64,000 nt of DNA. Origin: Rhineura floridana (lineage: Eukaryota > Chordata > Lepidosauria > Squamata > Rhineuridae). Below, piece by piece: positions 21,896 through 36,610 of this stretch. The notes beneath the pieces were generated by a model, which had not been told where the DNA came from, ran no database searches, and worked only from the letters and a program-made list of their open reading frames with translations. Both the position numbers and the translations under genes were made by a program. The DNA is taken from assembly GCF_030035675.1 (NCBI RefSeq), contig NC_084482.1, positions 230,611,943-230,675,942 on the forward strand, read 5' to 3'. The stretch's first letter is position 1. The number at the start of each line of letters is the position of its first letter.

Positions 21896-21939
21896 TTTAC
21901 TTGCATGTCTTTGCCATTGGAGCATAGACTTGGTTGATG

Positions 21940-24143
<2,204 letters not shown>

Positions 24144-24399
24144 TAGCCATAGGCCATTGCATAACAAACTATGAACACTATGGCAATAAAATACATTTAT
24201 ATCCAGACAAGAACAGTTACAACAATCCAAAATCTAATGAGATTGTAATTTGACATATTTTGCTCTGACCTTTTTGCAGCAAGAGCAAAATTTGCCACCG
24301 CCAATGTAACCGTAATTTGCTTGTCCACCAATAAGTCAACTATTAAAATATTGGGGGGTAGCCCCACCCTGGAACTAATCAAGGGTTCCAAGAATTTTT

Positions 24400-26205
24400 G
24401 TCTTGGGTCATTTTACAGTGGACACATTAACATGTAATGGACGAGATCCTCTATGGCCTTATTTCCACAGACACAATAACGCTCTGCTCTCGGTATTCCC
24501 TTGTATCTACCCTCCAAAAAAAGCTGTGTCCATCGTCTGGAATCTTATCCCGGTGAAGGCTCTACGTACAGGAGCACTAGTTAAAATAATAAAATATGAT
24601 GGGATGGCATGATTTACCTTTACAAGGGGGAACCACTGTGAAAAGGCCGATGACACTATGGAAGCCCTATCTTGGTCTGCGTTGAAGTTCAAAATCCAGT
24701 TGTGAAGCTCCAATGGGGAAAAAGATAGAAGGTCTCCAGGGGAGAGATTATAAAAATCTATTAGAGCTCTAGTGGCTTGGGCCCAGCCTCCTTTCTGTAA
24801 TTGTTCTTGCCAATTGACGATGGAAGTCTCGTCCGCCATTAAGATCTTCCTCCAGAACTTTAGCACAGCCAGATCTATTTTGGCTGTCAGAGATGGAAGG
24901 CCTAGTTCGGTCCTTACATGAGCAGATGGTGTTCCACGAGGGAGCCCCAAAATCTGTCTCATGAAGGAATTTTGAAGGGTCTCAAGAGTGGCTTTAAATG
25001 AGTGGCCCCAGAGTTCTGCCCCATACAGTAATTTGGGTAGGGCTTTGGCAGTAAAAATTTTCAACATAGGTATAATCAACTGTCCCCCACGGGTGTAAAA
25101 AAACCTTTTCATTTGTCCTAAAACTCTTGCACCTGATAGTTTGGTGTCTTCAAGGTGGGGTTTCCATGAGAGTTTGGAGTTAAAAGTTATACCGAGATAT
25201 TTAAAGGACTGAACTTGTTCTAACGGTTTCTCATTCAAAGTCCAGTTTGTTTTGGCCTTACTATGTTTCCTGGAAACCATAATTTTAGGTTTTGTATGGT
25301 TAACCTGGAAATGCTGGGCGTGGCAATATTCCCCTAAGCAGATTAGCATTCTTTTTAGGCCGATTTTATTTAAAGAAAAAAGGGCCAAATCATCTGCATA
25401 CAATAAAGCTGATATTTTTTTGGTACCCACAGAGAGGGGGGGAATCTATTTGAAGTCAGTGCAGGGATAATATCGTTTATAAAATAGTTAAAAAGAAAGG
25501 GGGCCAATATACACCCCTGCTTGACCCCTTTTGAAGCAGGAATTTCACGGGAGAGAGCACCATTCCTACCTAGACGGACACGTAGGAAATTAGATTGATG
25601 AAGAGATTTAATTAGCCATAAAAGCCTTTTATCTATATTAGTTTTATCCAGTTTATGCCATAACAACTCCCTATCCACCGAGTCAAAAGCTGAAGCAACG
25701 TCTATAAACGCAACATATAGCGATGAGCTTGGCCCTTTTAAAGATTTAGATATTAAATGGTGTAAAATATAGGCTTGGTCCATTGTGCTCTTGCCCTTTC
25801 TGAATCCCGCCTGTTCCTGATGAAAATCGAATGCTTAGTATCCCAGTCCATAAGTTTATTCAAAAGGAAGCGCCCATATAATTTGGCAGTGATGTCAAGG
25901 AGGCTAATAGGCCTATAGTTACGGGGGTCTGAAGGGTCCCCTTTCTTAAAAATAGGTACAATTATACTAGTACGCCATCCCAAGGGTACGGCTCCCATGG
26001 TGTTAATATGTGTGAAGAGAATAGCAAGAAGGGGGGCCCACCATGAGATTTCTGCCAAAAAGATCTCAGAAGGCAGCATATCCTCCCCAGGCGCTTTATT
26101 TGCACGAAGAGCCAAAATCAAATCTCCAATCTCTGTACTGGAGACTGGGGGCCACGCTGGAAGGGCTAGCAAATCGTCAGACAAATGGGGTGGTGTTAAT
26201 GACAC
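24400..26205 (-). pseudogene. LINE ORF2: reverse transcriptase and C-terminal part
   Basis: The linker and early RT have LALRANKAPGEDMLPSEIF, GWRTSIIVPIFKKGDPSDPR and NYRPISLLDITAKLY. Motif A is VAFIDVASAFDSVDRELLW; motif B is GVKQGCILAPFLFNYFINDI; motif C is LLYADDLALFS with the catalytic DD intact. Downstream are QVQSFKYLGITFNSKLSWK and LLYGAELWG, and in another frame GRYKGIPRAERYCVCGNKAI then DLVHYMLMCPL, a C-x-C...H-x4-C motif. At least three frame changes (about 24520, 25400, 25770) break it. Confidence 0.88.
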
Positions 26206-26352
26206 AGACCCGAAAATAGCGCTAAAATGTAATACCCAGGTTTCGGGGAGAATCGGGGGAATAGGGACGGAAAGACTTTGGGCAAACCCCCCCTGAACAA
26301 GCTTCCAAAATTCCAGGTCATTTCCTTGTAATAGGGCCTGGCCTAAGTCTCT

Positions 26353-27579
26353 CTAGTTATTCGCAAAGTAAGCTTGTTTTTTCTCTTTAAGGAGCCTCTT
26401 GTAAGCCCTTTTCAATGAAAGTAATTGCAGAGTGGCTTCATCTGAGGCATCCCGGCGGGTATTTTTTATTTGGGCACACAACTCGCTCTTCTTTATTCGG
26501 CATTCCCTGTCAAACCATGTTTTAGGGCCACCTACTGGTTTAACAGGGGCAGAGGAGGTCACCAATTGCTTAAGGGCAGTGGCAATCATCTCATATATTT
26601 CAAGAATGGCCTCTGGAGTAGAGGTGGCCTGTTGGCAAAGATTTAACAAGGCTGTTGTTCCCAAAGACTGTTTTACTGCCATTGCAATGTCTACTGTCCA
26701 CTTCAGATGTTTGGTTCCAGACAAACTATCTAATACTACACTACAGGGACCTAAGGAAGTGTGATTAATTTGGCCTTGAAGGGTAAGGGAAAGGGGTAGA
26801 TGGTCACTATCTGGCCTGCTTATAACAGACAATTCTTTAACAGAGGACAATAATAAAGGGGATCCAAGGATATAATCCACCACACTTACCCCTCTCCCTG
26901 TAATGAAAGTATAATAACCGTGTGAGGAATCCAAGTACGTTCCATTAAAGCAAATTAATTGCTGTCTAACCAGTAGTCGAAATAAGGCCCTCCCATTTGA
27001 ATTAAAGATCTTATCTCTTGACGACCGAGGTAACACTGACTGGTCGTCAAGAGAAACCCCAGCTAAATTTCCCAAAAGCGGGTAACTCGGACCCAGTCTT
27101 GCATTTAAGTCACCGCAAATTAAAAGCAAATGCGATGGATAATCAATTGAGAGCTTTTTCAAATAATTCTCTAATGTGCTGCAGTTAAACAGTGCAATTT
27201 GTGGGGGAGAAGAGGGAAAATATACATTTAAACATAAGATGGGGGGAAGATCAGTAAAGCATATTATTAAAACCAGACAGAAATCTGGGGTTGGTTCGGG
27301 GGGTTCAGTTACAACTACATTCAACGTGGTGGCTATTAAAGTTGCTAAGCCACCACTGCCTCGACCTCTGGTGGCAGTCCTCGTTGCCGATTTATCCCAG
27401 GATTTAAAACCTTGGAGAGCTAAAGAATGAGGATCCAGTAGCCAAGTCTCTTGAAGGCAAAGGATGTCATAAGCTTGTAAAAAGTTTATAAACTCTAGGT
27501 CACTTGCCTTATTGTTCCAGCCCGCAATGTTCCACGAAAGGAGAATTATATCAGAGTTTGTAACGTTGGGGCGAAGCAT
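26353..27579 (-). CDS. LINE ORF2: APE-like endonuclease domain
   Basis: 408 open codons. Motifs of the exonuclease/endonuclease/phosphatase fold are in order: LSWNIAGWNNK, LCLQETWLL, a glycine-rich GRGSGGLATL, NVYFPSS, LICGDLNARLG, then DYILGSPLL and SDHLPLSLTL (the SDH catalytic end). It nicks target DNA to prime LINE insertion. The frame is separated from the RT part by a break near 26350. An unbroken domain of this length suggests a moderately young copy. Confidence 0.88.
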   Translation of the reverse strand: MLRPNVTNSDIILLSWNIAGWNNKASDLEFINFLQAYDILCLQETWLLDPHSLALQGFKSWDKSATRTATRGRGSGGLATLIATTLNVVVTEPPEPTPDFCLVLIICFTDLPPILCLNVYFPSSPPQIALFNCSTLENYLKKLSIDYPSHLLLICGDLNARLGPSYPLLGNLAGVSLDDQSVLPRSSRDKIFNSNGRALFRLLVRQQLICFNGTYLDSSHGYYTFITGRGVSVVDYILGSPLLLSSVKELSVISRPDSDHLPLSLTLQGQINHTSLGPCSVVLDSLSGTKHLKWTVDIAMAVKQSLGTTALLNLCQQATSTPEAILEIYEMIATALKQLVTSSAPVKPVGGPKTWFDRECRIKKSELCAQIKNTRRDASDEATLQLLSLKRAYKRLLKEKKQAYFANN

Positions 27580-27672
27580 GTAAGGGGGATTATTAGTATC
27601 CCCTATATGGGGAGAGGGCCGTGGCCGAGTGGGAATTAGAGGAGGAGAATGGGTTTTACTTGGCTGTTTCCG

Positions 27673-29058
27673 TCATTTCTCTGAGTTACTGAGTTCCATA
27701 ATTTCATCGATATCTGGGTTTAATGTACAAACATTAGAGAGGGGGAGCCCGGTATGACTTCTCAGAGAGCACAAAATAGGTGCTGGTTTTACTGGTGATC
27801 CTAGTTCATCGGGGTCCAAATAACGCCTTTCTGTCCAGGAGGGACCCAATAAATTCCTTGTCCTCCCAGGTCGCTGGCTATCCATGGCATTATTTCGCAT
27901 GTTGTTCAAAACATGGAGGCATGATGACAATTTTGTTTCTATGGCCGCTTGGGTGGTAGTAGTACTTGAAAGGATAGAGTTCATAGAATTGTTCAACATA
28001 GCAGGCTGAACAAAGAGTTTGGGAGGAGAGTTGGAGGACTGGAGGTGCAACCAGTTAGAGGACATTGAACCTGGCACATTATTAGGAGAAGCTTTATCCA
28101 CTTGCAAGTTTTCTAATAATGTTGTAAGTCGAACCAGCCTGGAAGTAATGGCGATTTGCTCTGACTTTGGTAGGTCGCAAAAGGACTTAATCAACTGTGC
28201 TTCTTCCAAATAAAAGGGTTCGTTAGAAAATCTTTGGGATCAAGTTGTCGTAAGCTCTGGGCAGGGCGGCGAAGAGGGCATCGCTATGCTGAGTGCACAG
28301 CTTGATGTACTGGCAGGTAGGGGCTGTGGAGAGTGGAGACTTTTGATTATTGGTGTTGACTTACGAAAAACTAAAGGTTGCGGTATGATCTCATTTACAA
28401 AGTATCTCGTCACTGGGACCCCTACCTCCTCCAAAGCAGCTCTATTCTTGTAGACCACTCTCGCTAGGGTGGGGCTCATAAAAGAGACGATAGCCCGTGC
28501 TGTTCCTCGCTTGAACGGGAGTAGTTTAATGCTTTTGATATGGTCGATGTGGAATCCTTAGATGTCTGTGATGAACCTGCCGCCAGGATCTTGTTTAAAG
28601 GCTCGAGTAATTTGAATAACGGTTTAAAATCCAGGTTTTTATACTGGGGAAATTACGATTTTTTATGACTTTTTAAGGGAAATCTTCCCTTTTCCAGGCT
28701 TTACTTTAATCTTGGTCCTTTTCTGCGACCTTGTGTCATGGCCAGCTCCTACCTCTTTATCACTCTTTCTCTGTATAAAATTCCCCATGCCATTTACCAG
28801 TGTAGTCAGGAGGTTGTTACATTCAGAGATAAAGGTTTTGACTACATCCAGTTCTTCCAGGATCATAAAAAACCATCCTGCTGAAGGGGTGATATTTATG
28901 CTGGGAGATGGATCTGCTACGTTGTCTGGAGAAGGCAAGGGAGTGGTTTCAGGTAAACCCTCCACATGTCCCTTGTCCATGCCTTCACCCTGGGAACACG
29001 TCCAGCGTTCAGCTGCCGCTATTTCTTTGGCCAGATTTAAAGACTCAGAAGAAATCAA
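27673..29058 (-). pseudogene. LINE ORF1 region, broken
   Basis: Three minus-strand frames (28663-29058, 28240-28479, 27673-28209) lie in the usual ORF1 place, between the 5' leader and the endonuclease. No RRM, zinc knuckle or esterase motif is evident. Position alone supports the call. Confidence 0.55.
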
Positions 29059-29638
29059 GCCATCCCTAAAACTATAACTGATATTTTTATAGTTTAAGGA
29101 CCAGTCAAGAGCATGTTGTGTTAAGGATGTTGGAAAAATCTGGGCTGTCTCAGTATGGATAGCTGTTCGTTCTTAGGAGAAAAATACTGTGTGATCTTAG
29201 CTTGCCGGGTCTTTAAAGGGACCATGTCTGCTTCTGGCACTAGGCCAAGCTCTTTGTATCTTTTCCTGGTGAAGACCATTTTCCTTTTTTATTTTTTATT
29301 TTTATTTTATCTAGCCCTGTTGATACTAGAGAGTTTCCCCCAGGGTGTAAATTGGCGAGGACAGGAGAATGCTATTAATAAGACAACTTACCTTGGCTGG
29401 AGTAGATTGTCAGGTGGGAGCAAACTCTCATCGGCTTTAGTAATTAATGGCTTTCCTCTTGTAACTTTATGCTTTATGCTCTTTACCTCCTCCAGCTAAC
29501 ATTTCATTATTTACTTCTTGTCTTCTGGACTTTTAAGACTTTTTAAATGTTCTAAGTTGATTTGAGGCTAGGCAGGAAAGAATATCTTGGAACGTTGAAA
29601 TAAAACTCGCCCGGGGCTCTAGTCCCGGGTTACTTTAA

Positions 29639-30712
<1,074 letters not shown>

Positions 30713-30812
30713 AATGTGCCTACACTTCGTGTTAAATGCAGATTTGTAGCCTCTTTTGCAGATGTGAGTGGAGCACCAAAAATAATCTAGTGGTAACACT
30801 CAAATAACAGCT
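30713..30812 (+). other. ZNF-unit 3' flank, unit 1
   Basis: CCTCTTTTGCAGATGTGAGTG and neighbouring blocks match 5670-5700 and 40855-40890, placing this segment in the family of 3' flanks. A SINE interrupts it. Confidence 0.6.
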
Positions 30813-31195
30813 GGTATAGCACAATGGGGAGGAGAGCCTGGCTGGGAGTCCAGAGTCTGTGAGTTCAAATCCCTGCTCGTGTCTCCTGGGAGTCAAGGTC
30901 GAGCTAATGATCATCTCCACAGTGAGTGGCTCAGGGGTTAAGTGCCCTGCCACCTGTGCAGCTGTGGGCAAGCTGCTTAGTCCCAAGGAGCCCAGTTGCC
31001 CCCCAGCTGGCAGTTGCGGACAAGGAAGGGGCTGGCTTGTGCAGCTGTGGCAAGCTGAGCAGGCCCTGGCCAGCTGGGGAGGGCTAGCCTCAGAGGGAGG
31101 CAATGGTCAACCCCCTCTGAATACTGCTTACCATGAAATCCCTGTTCGTAGGTTTGGGATTGACTTGAAGGCAGTCCATTTCCATTTTAACACTC
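30813..31195 (+). repeat. Sauria-type SINE
   Basis: The head has GAGTTCAAATCCCTGC (B box). The body runs to GGCAATGGTCAACCCCCTCTG and ACTGCTTACCATGAAATCCC. The tail GATTGACTTGAAGGCAGTCC resembles the Bov-B 3' end. Part of the middle (about 30920-31080) is less typical. Confidence 0.75.
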
Positions 31196-31309
31196 ATAAT
31201 AAGATATCCAACAGAAAGAATATCAACAGGTGAAGCTTTCCCCATAATTTCCCCATACTATAAAAAGGCAGATATTAATCTGCGTGCCACGTTATTATGT
31301 AGCCACGAG
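31196..31309 (+). other. ZNF-unit 3' flank, unit 1 (continued)
   Basis: CAGGTGAAGCTTTCCCCATA matches 40946-40970 (unit 2 flank) and 5745-5765 (unit 0 flank), so the flank continues past the SINE. Confidence 0.6.
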
Positions 31310-31850
31310 AGTGGCTGTATACTATAGTCAGCAAGGGTTTTTTGCATTCCGCAATGTTAAATTGAAAATACCCCCATGCCATTCTGAGGCTTCCTATAAG
31401 CTCATTTCAAAACAAATCCTGACAAAACTCACAGTCCTGAACTCAGAAACGCTTGCTTAACAACCCTGTCAATTTTCATGGTGAAACACAAAACAGTCAG
31501 AGAGAATCGAGAGTTCAAAGTCTAAAAAGAGAGAGAGAAAACCGAGAGCCCTTTTGGATGTTTTTCTCCGAAAGTTCTCATAATCTGTTGAAATTCATTA
31601 AAAATCAGCCATGTTCACAGAGTACCTGCAATCCTATTACTGACCTTGCCCCATACTCTGACCTTCATCTGCTGCAGTTTAAAAGTTGAAAAAATGCCTG
31701 GCTGATTTTTAATTAATAAATTTTGGCTGGAAGCCAATGATAACATGGAGCATGCTCAGTAAGAACCATTGGCAGTGTTCTACAAGCCAGACTCACAGCT
31801 GCTGGGCTTGCCTAGTCAGGGGGCCACACCCACACCAGACTTTGATTTCA
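31310..31850 (+). repeat. Uncharacterised interspersed repeat, copy 2
   Basis: Reverse partner of 15073-15597, with shared GAACTCAGAAACGCTTGCTT, CATGTTCACAGAGTACCTG and GGCCACACCCACACCAGAC. Family unknown. Confidence 0.65.
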
Positions 31851-32219
31851 CGTGAGACAGTCATGGCTTCCTCCAGAGAATTCTGGGAAGTTTAGTTTGT
31901 GAAGGATGTGAGAGAAGATTCCTGTTCCCCTGCCAGAGACCCAGTGGCCACCCAATCTCTTTCCATCCTGTTTCTGCCCTCTTCCTTCTCCCCTCCCAGG
32001 TCACTTTCACTTCCCAGAGCTGCTTGGGAAGACTGTTTGTTTTTGGAGATAAATAAATAGAAGTCCACCTCCACCTCTGTGTCCTCCACTGAGGGAGCAA
32101 TATGGGGTGGGGGGGCAGAGAAAGAGGGAGAATTGGCTTGGAAGGAGGGCAGCTGGGAGCCCCCCAGTCAATGGGGTTGTCCCAAGGAAGAAGGAGGGCA
32201 CCCCAAGGACAAGGTCCCC
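31851..32219. other. MITE arm then unidentified DNA
   Basis: GTCATGGCTTCCTCCAGAG and AATTCTGGGAAGTTTAGTT match one arm of the foldback element at 14786-15072. The rest is GC-rich, with frames that lack domains. Confidence 0.45.
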
Positions 32220-33205
32220 AGGAGAGGCTTTTCCCCTGCTTTGAGATCACTGAGACTTGAGACTTAGTAAAATAAGAAAAGCTACCTTATTTGTAGAAGT
32301 ACATAGTAGATAGAAAGGCATACCTACTTCTAACTTAAGGCCATCTTTTGAAACTTCACAATGAAAGAATAAATAGAATGGGAATCCACAGAGCTGGATC
32401 TATTTTAAATCTCTCCTAGAGGGCTAGAGTGGCAGACTCCATGACACCCGGTTTGCTACGAGTAACTCTTATTCAGAATTCTTATTCTTAATCATTTTCT
32501 TGTTACATGTTTTTAAGGGATCGTTGTCTTCTCCTTCCAGGAGGCTGTGTGGATATTCCACTTCCCAGCCCCCCACATCGCATGGGTCAATTGCATAAAC
32601 AGCAGCAGAAATCTCATGCCCCCATCTACACTCTGCCCCTCATCCTCCCACCATCTCCAGATGCAGGAGTGACTCTTCTTGAAACGCTTCGGCTGCATTA
32701 GACACCTTGGCAAGGGACGCGATTCACCAATATTCTAGTCCCCTAGATTTGTTTTTTTTTTCATTGCACCTGCTCGCTCTTTCTCCTCTTTCATATGCAT
32801 TTCTTATTGGAAGTGGGGCAAGAGCAACTCCTGTTTGAGTTCTTCTGTTTGTATTCCAGAAGGAGGATAGAGTGAGGGTCCTCCAGCTGGCTAGGCTGGC
32901 CTACTTTTACCTGTGCTGTTCTCTGCTTGTTTTCCTCCCCTTGTAAGGGATATGCTCAGAGAAGCTGGCCTGCCCCTCCTTCCTTTCTCTTCTTCTTAAA
33001 GAGAGGAGACCCCTTTGTCTCTGCTCTCCCTCCTGAGCCATGAGGGTGACTCCCAAGCCTGGGCAATGTGCCTCCAACTTAGTTAGTTAGTTAGAAGTAG
33101 GTATGCCTTTCTATCTACTGTGTATTTTTATAAATAAAGTAGCTTTTCTTATTTTACTGAGTTAAGTCTCAGTGATCTCAGTGCAGGGTAAAAGCCTGCT
33201 TCTCA
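32220..33205. repeat. Unclassified element bounded by long inverted repeats
   Basis: About 90 bases at 32245-32335 (GAGATCACTGAGACTTGAG ... GGCATACCTACTTCTAACTT) recur reversed at 33083-33180. Part of the same unit recurs at 35600-35640. The interior holds no recognised gene. It may be two facing copies of one repeat or a single element. Confidence 0.5.
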
Positions 33206-33314
33206 GGTAAATACACACACGCAGGCACACAGTATTTCAGACTGCTGTTGAACTCTGCTTTATTTATTTATTTATTTATTGTATGTATGTATAAACTGCC
33301 CCATAGCCGAAGCT

Positions 33315-33430
33315 CTCAGCTTGGAAAAAGTTACTTTTTAAAACTACAACTCCCATCAGCCCCAGGTGGCATGGCCACTGGATTGGGCTGATGGGAGTTG
33401 TAGTTCAAAAAAGTAACTTTTCCAAGCTCT
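33315..33430. mobile_element. Palindromic MITE nested in L2
   Basis: Arms AGCTTGGAAAAAGTTACTTT and the reverse AAGTAACTTTTCCAAGCT enclose CTACAACTCCCATCAGCCCC paired with GGGCTGATGGGAGTTGTAG. It is a common squamate foldback element with no coding capacity. The superfamily is not determined. Confidence 0.85.
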
Positions 33431-33442
33431 AGGTTTACAGTA

Positions 33443-33635
33443 CGGTAGGGCCCCTCTTTAAGGCACTTTGCTAATGTGGCAGTCTTAATTAGATGCAATT
33501 AGACTAAAGCCCCACTCAAATGGCGCTTGTTCCGCTTTTACAGCGGTTTTGGGGCATCGTGCGCCATTCTATTCAAAGGGTTCCGCTTTATAGCGGGGGT
33601 CCGGAACAACCCACCGTATGAGTGGGGCCCTACTG
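33443..33635. mobile_element. Tigger/pogo-like MITE nested in L2, TA duplication
   Basis: 193 bases with inverted termini CGGTAGGGCCCC and, reversed, CAGTAGGGCCCC, flanked by TA on both sides (33441-33442 and 33636-33637). The L2 3' UTR joins cleanly across it. Terminus type and TA target point to the Tc1/mariner superfamily, pogo/Tigger branch. Confidence 0.8.
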
Positions 33636-34099
33636 TAACTAAAAACAAATATACAAATTTAAAAACATATATTTTAAAAACAATTTAAAACATAATTAAA
33701 AAAATTAAAACAATTTAAAAACACATGCTAAAATGCCTGGGAGAACAGGAAAGTCTTCTTTAAATACAAATTTACACAACAACAAGCCTCCACTCTGTTT
33801 GTTGAACTTCCCACCGCACGCGTCTCAGAGCGTGGGGCGAAGGCGGGCTTCGGCCAGTCCCTCATCTCCCCCCTCCGATGGAAGGGGGTTGCTAACTGTC
33901 AGTTCAGGCGCAGGAGGTGGAGGAGCATGACTGAGAGGCTTCTGATGGAACAGGCTGAACTCCCACTGGGCCGACTGGAGTTGGGGAGCTGAAGTGTCAA
34001 AGGCAGAGCTGGGGCTCCCTCAAAGCTGAACCTGCTACTTGGACCCTCCCTGACTGGACAGCCATCTGTCGGGACTGCTTTGATTTGGATTCCTGCATT

Positions 34100-34162
34100 G
34101 AGCGGGGGTTGGACTTGATGGCCTTATAGGCCCCTTCCAACTCTACTATTCTATGATTCTAT
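34100..34162 (+). repeat. CR1 LINE tail
   Basis: GGGTTGGACTTGATGGCCTT and the ATTCTATGATTCTATG terminus, the typical CR1 3' end, in the same orientation and site as 36058-36117. Confidence 0.85.
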
Positions 34163-34244
34163 GGGAGATTCATCCCAGTTCAAGTCCACATCCTCTGACT
34201 CACCTCTACCTATCCACTGCCGCCTGGGGGGTCTCACAACAGTG

Positions 34245-34385
34245 ATGTGGCTGCAAAAAAGGCAAATTCTATTTTAAGCTGCATGAATAGAAGCATCATT
34301 TCCAAATTGCATGAAGTACAGTTCCCCTCTATTAGGCACCCGTTTGGCCTCATCTTGAGTACTGAATGCACTTCTGGACATCGCA
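34245..34385 (+). repeat. CR1 LINE internal fragment
   Basis: The plus frame reads AAKKANSILSCMNRSIISK, matching the CR1 VKKANSML...RKGIENK region, then a RPHLEYC-like stretch. A second copy lies at 36200-36299. Confidence 0.75.
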
Positions 34386-35354
34386 CGTCCAACGGAGTTC
34401 GCTTTATTTTTGAAAAGTGGGTGGGTGAGGAAGAGGCCGACAGAGAGGAGGGGGGGGGAGATGCTCTTCTGCCGTTTTTGCCGTTAGTGGCACGAGGGGG
34501 CTGAAGAGCAGCATGTGGCTCCCTCGCCCCCTCTCTTCCCCCGTCCCTAGCAGGAGCATTTACAGTTGGAAATAATCGGGTACTGGATGGAGATCTGCAC
34601 GCAGCGCTGCCCACAGTGGTGCTGGCATCTCCACTGCAAGGTGGTCAGATGCACTGACTTGGCCAGTTTAGGCTGTAATCCAAACCTGATTCACCAAATG
34701 TGCAACTGGGAAGAATTATCCCCAGCAGGAAATAGTTCTGTGGAAAACACTGCAGTGGGGCACTGGGGTGGTGGTGTCTGTGCCTGCCCCAGTTCTGTCA
34801 CTTGACTGTATTTGGGTCGGGTGGCTATCCCAAGGCAAAGCCGGCATAGCCCACAGGAGGCTTTTGCCTCCCCCCATCCCATCTCGGGTGAGATCCATTG
34901 CAACTCCCACCCTGCCTGGCTTGGGGTTTCTTGCCTTGCACCCGTGCGCGTTAGTAGGCTTGGTTGCAAGGGGGGAGAGCACACGTCATATATTGTGAAC
35001 CAATTGCCTCATAGGGGTAGACTGAGAGGTGGAGCTTTGGGAATAACCGAAAAGAATGTGTTTAATGTATGGGTGAAAAAAGAACGGATTTCTTAATATT
35101 TTAAACAGCAGACAAACAAGAGAAGTGGGGACTACCCAATCACAAAGTGAATAGGGAAAAAGGGGATTATCCAGGCGAGTTTGGACGGGCCCTAATTAAG
35201 GTTTCTGACCAGCCTTCTGGCTTAGCAGGGCACCCCCTGGAGGTTTGTTTTGTGCAAATGTGTCACTCTTTGGCAGGTCTGCTGCAGTTGCAGTCAACCG
35301 CTAAAGGCCGAGTCTCTCAGCTGAGAGAGAGAGAGAGATGCCAACTGCAGCTCA
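34386..35354. other. No gene recognised
   Basis: Frames of 76-126 codons on both strands show no domain. A short AG run lies at 35325. Confidence 0.5.
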
Positions 35355-35530
35355 GGGGCAGAGCCTCTGCTTGGCTTGAAGGAAGATCAGTCCAATTCAG
35401 TCCCCAGCAGTTCCACAAAGGGCGAGAAAGACTCCCTCTCTGAAATCCCAGAGAGACGCTGCCAGTCAGTGCAGACATTACAGTAAAGGCAACATTGAAC
35501 TAGGCTGATCATAAGGCAACTTCCTTGTAA
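35355..35530 (+). repeat. tRNA-derived SINE, diverged
   Basis: GCAGAGCCTCTGCTTGGC, GAGACGCTGCCAGTCAGTG and ACTAGGCTGATCATAAGG match the order of the SINE at 37650-37850. Confidence 0.6.
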
Positions 35531-35589
35531 CCCTGGGGAGCTGGTGGCAGCCGTATCAGTCCACAACAGCAGCCAAGACTTGCAGCCCT

Positions 35590-36199
35590 TGAAAGTACTA
35601 AGTTTTAAGTCTCAGTGATCTCAGTGCAGGGTAAAAGCCTGCTTCTAAGGTAAATACATACACGCCTGCATGCAGGATTTCAGACTGCTGTTGATCTCTG
35701 CTTTATTGTTTCAATACAAATTTACACAACAAGAAGCCTCAGCTCTGTCTGTTGAACTTCCCACCGCATGTGTCTCTGAGTGCAGGGTGAAGAGGGGCTT
35801 TGGCCAGTCCCTTGTCTTCCCCCTCCGATGGAAGGGGGTTGCTAACTGTCAGTTCAGGCACAGGGGGTGGAGGAGTGCCTGACTGGGAGGCTTCTGATGG
35901 AACAGGCTGAACTCCCTCTGGGGGGTCTGGAGTTGGGGAGCTATAGTGTCAAAGACAGAGCTGGGAGTCTCTGGAAGCTGGACCTGCTACTTGAACCCTC
36001 CCTGGCTGGACAGATATCTGTCGGGAATGCTTTGATTTGGATTCCTGCATTGAGCGGGGGTTGGACTTGATGGCCTTATAGACCCCTTCCAACTCTACTA
36101 TTCTATGATTCTATGGGAGATTCATCCCAGTCCAAGTCCACATCCTCTGACTCACCCCCACCCATCCACTGCCACCTGGGGGGGGCTCACCACAGTGAT
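35590..36199. repeat. Unclassified repeat, copy 2
   Basis: Paralogue of 33130-34250 without the L2 insertion: its CTGCTTTATTGTTTCAATAC shows the uninterrupted site. It contains a CR1 tail at 36058-36117. Confidence 0.6.
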
Positions 36200-36299
36200 G
36201 CTGCTGCAAAAAAGGCAAATGCTATTTTAAGTTGCATTAAAAGAAGCATCATTTCCAAATCGTATGAAGTACAGTTCCCCTCTATTAGGCACTCGTTTG
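36200..36299 (+). repeat. CR1 LINE internal fragment
   Basis: Encodes AAKKANAILSCIKRSIISKS. It is interrupted at CACTCGTTTG by a hAT-type end; the paralogue at 34245-34385 is uninterrupted at that site. Confidence 0.75.
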
Positions 36300-36610
36300 C
36301 AGGGGCATCACTATGGCGGTGCGACAGGTGCGGGTTGCACTGGGTGACACCACGAGATGGGGTGACACCACGAGCCACCGACCCCCCCCCCCCCGCCCTA
36401 GGCACCGCCACTGGGAAGCGGCAGGCGCAGCCAAGGAGGAGAGAGAGAGATCAGGAGCGAGCACGGGGACTGCCCTCTTCCCTCAGCGCCCGCCCTGCCG
36501 CCTCACAGGCTGGCTCCTTCGCACTCCCGCATTCTAGATCTGCTCTCAAGTTGAGTGACGAATGTGAGAGCGAGCGGATCCTCCGGTGGAGGAAAAGGTC
36601 AATGGAACTC
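36300..36610 (+). mobile_element. hAT-type element, left end
   Basis: Starts CAGGGGCATCACTATGGCGG with the family block GGGTGACACCACGAG. A reversed CGCCACTG lies at about 36407-36414. The rest to 36610 is GC rich with no transposase. Confidence 0.5.

Larger units (their letters stand above)
33255..33755 (-). repeat. L2-like LINE 3' UTR
   Basis: TTTATTTATTTATTTATTG, GCCCCATAGCCGAAGCTCTC, then after two nested elements TAACTAAAAACAAATATAC and ATGCCTGGGAGAACAGGAAA. This is the same 3' end as 42526-42720. It inserted into copy 1 of the repeat above. Confidence 0.85.
33130..34250. repeat. Unclassified repeat, copy 1, with nested insertions
   Basis: Matches 35590-36199 over several hundred bases: GATCTCAGTGCAGGGTAAAA, AATACAAATTTACACAACAA, CCTCCGATGGAAGGGGGTTG, GCTTCTGATGGAACAGGCTG and TCTGTCGGGACTGCTTTG. 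Copy 1 carries a reversed L2 3' end (33255-33755) that copy 2 lacks. Both copies contain the same CR1 tail. The identity of the host repeat is unknown; an LTR is possible. Confidence 0.6.
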
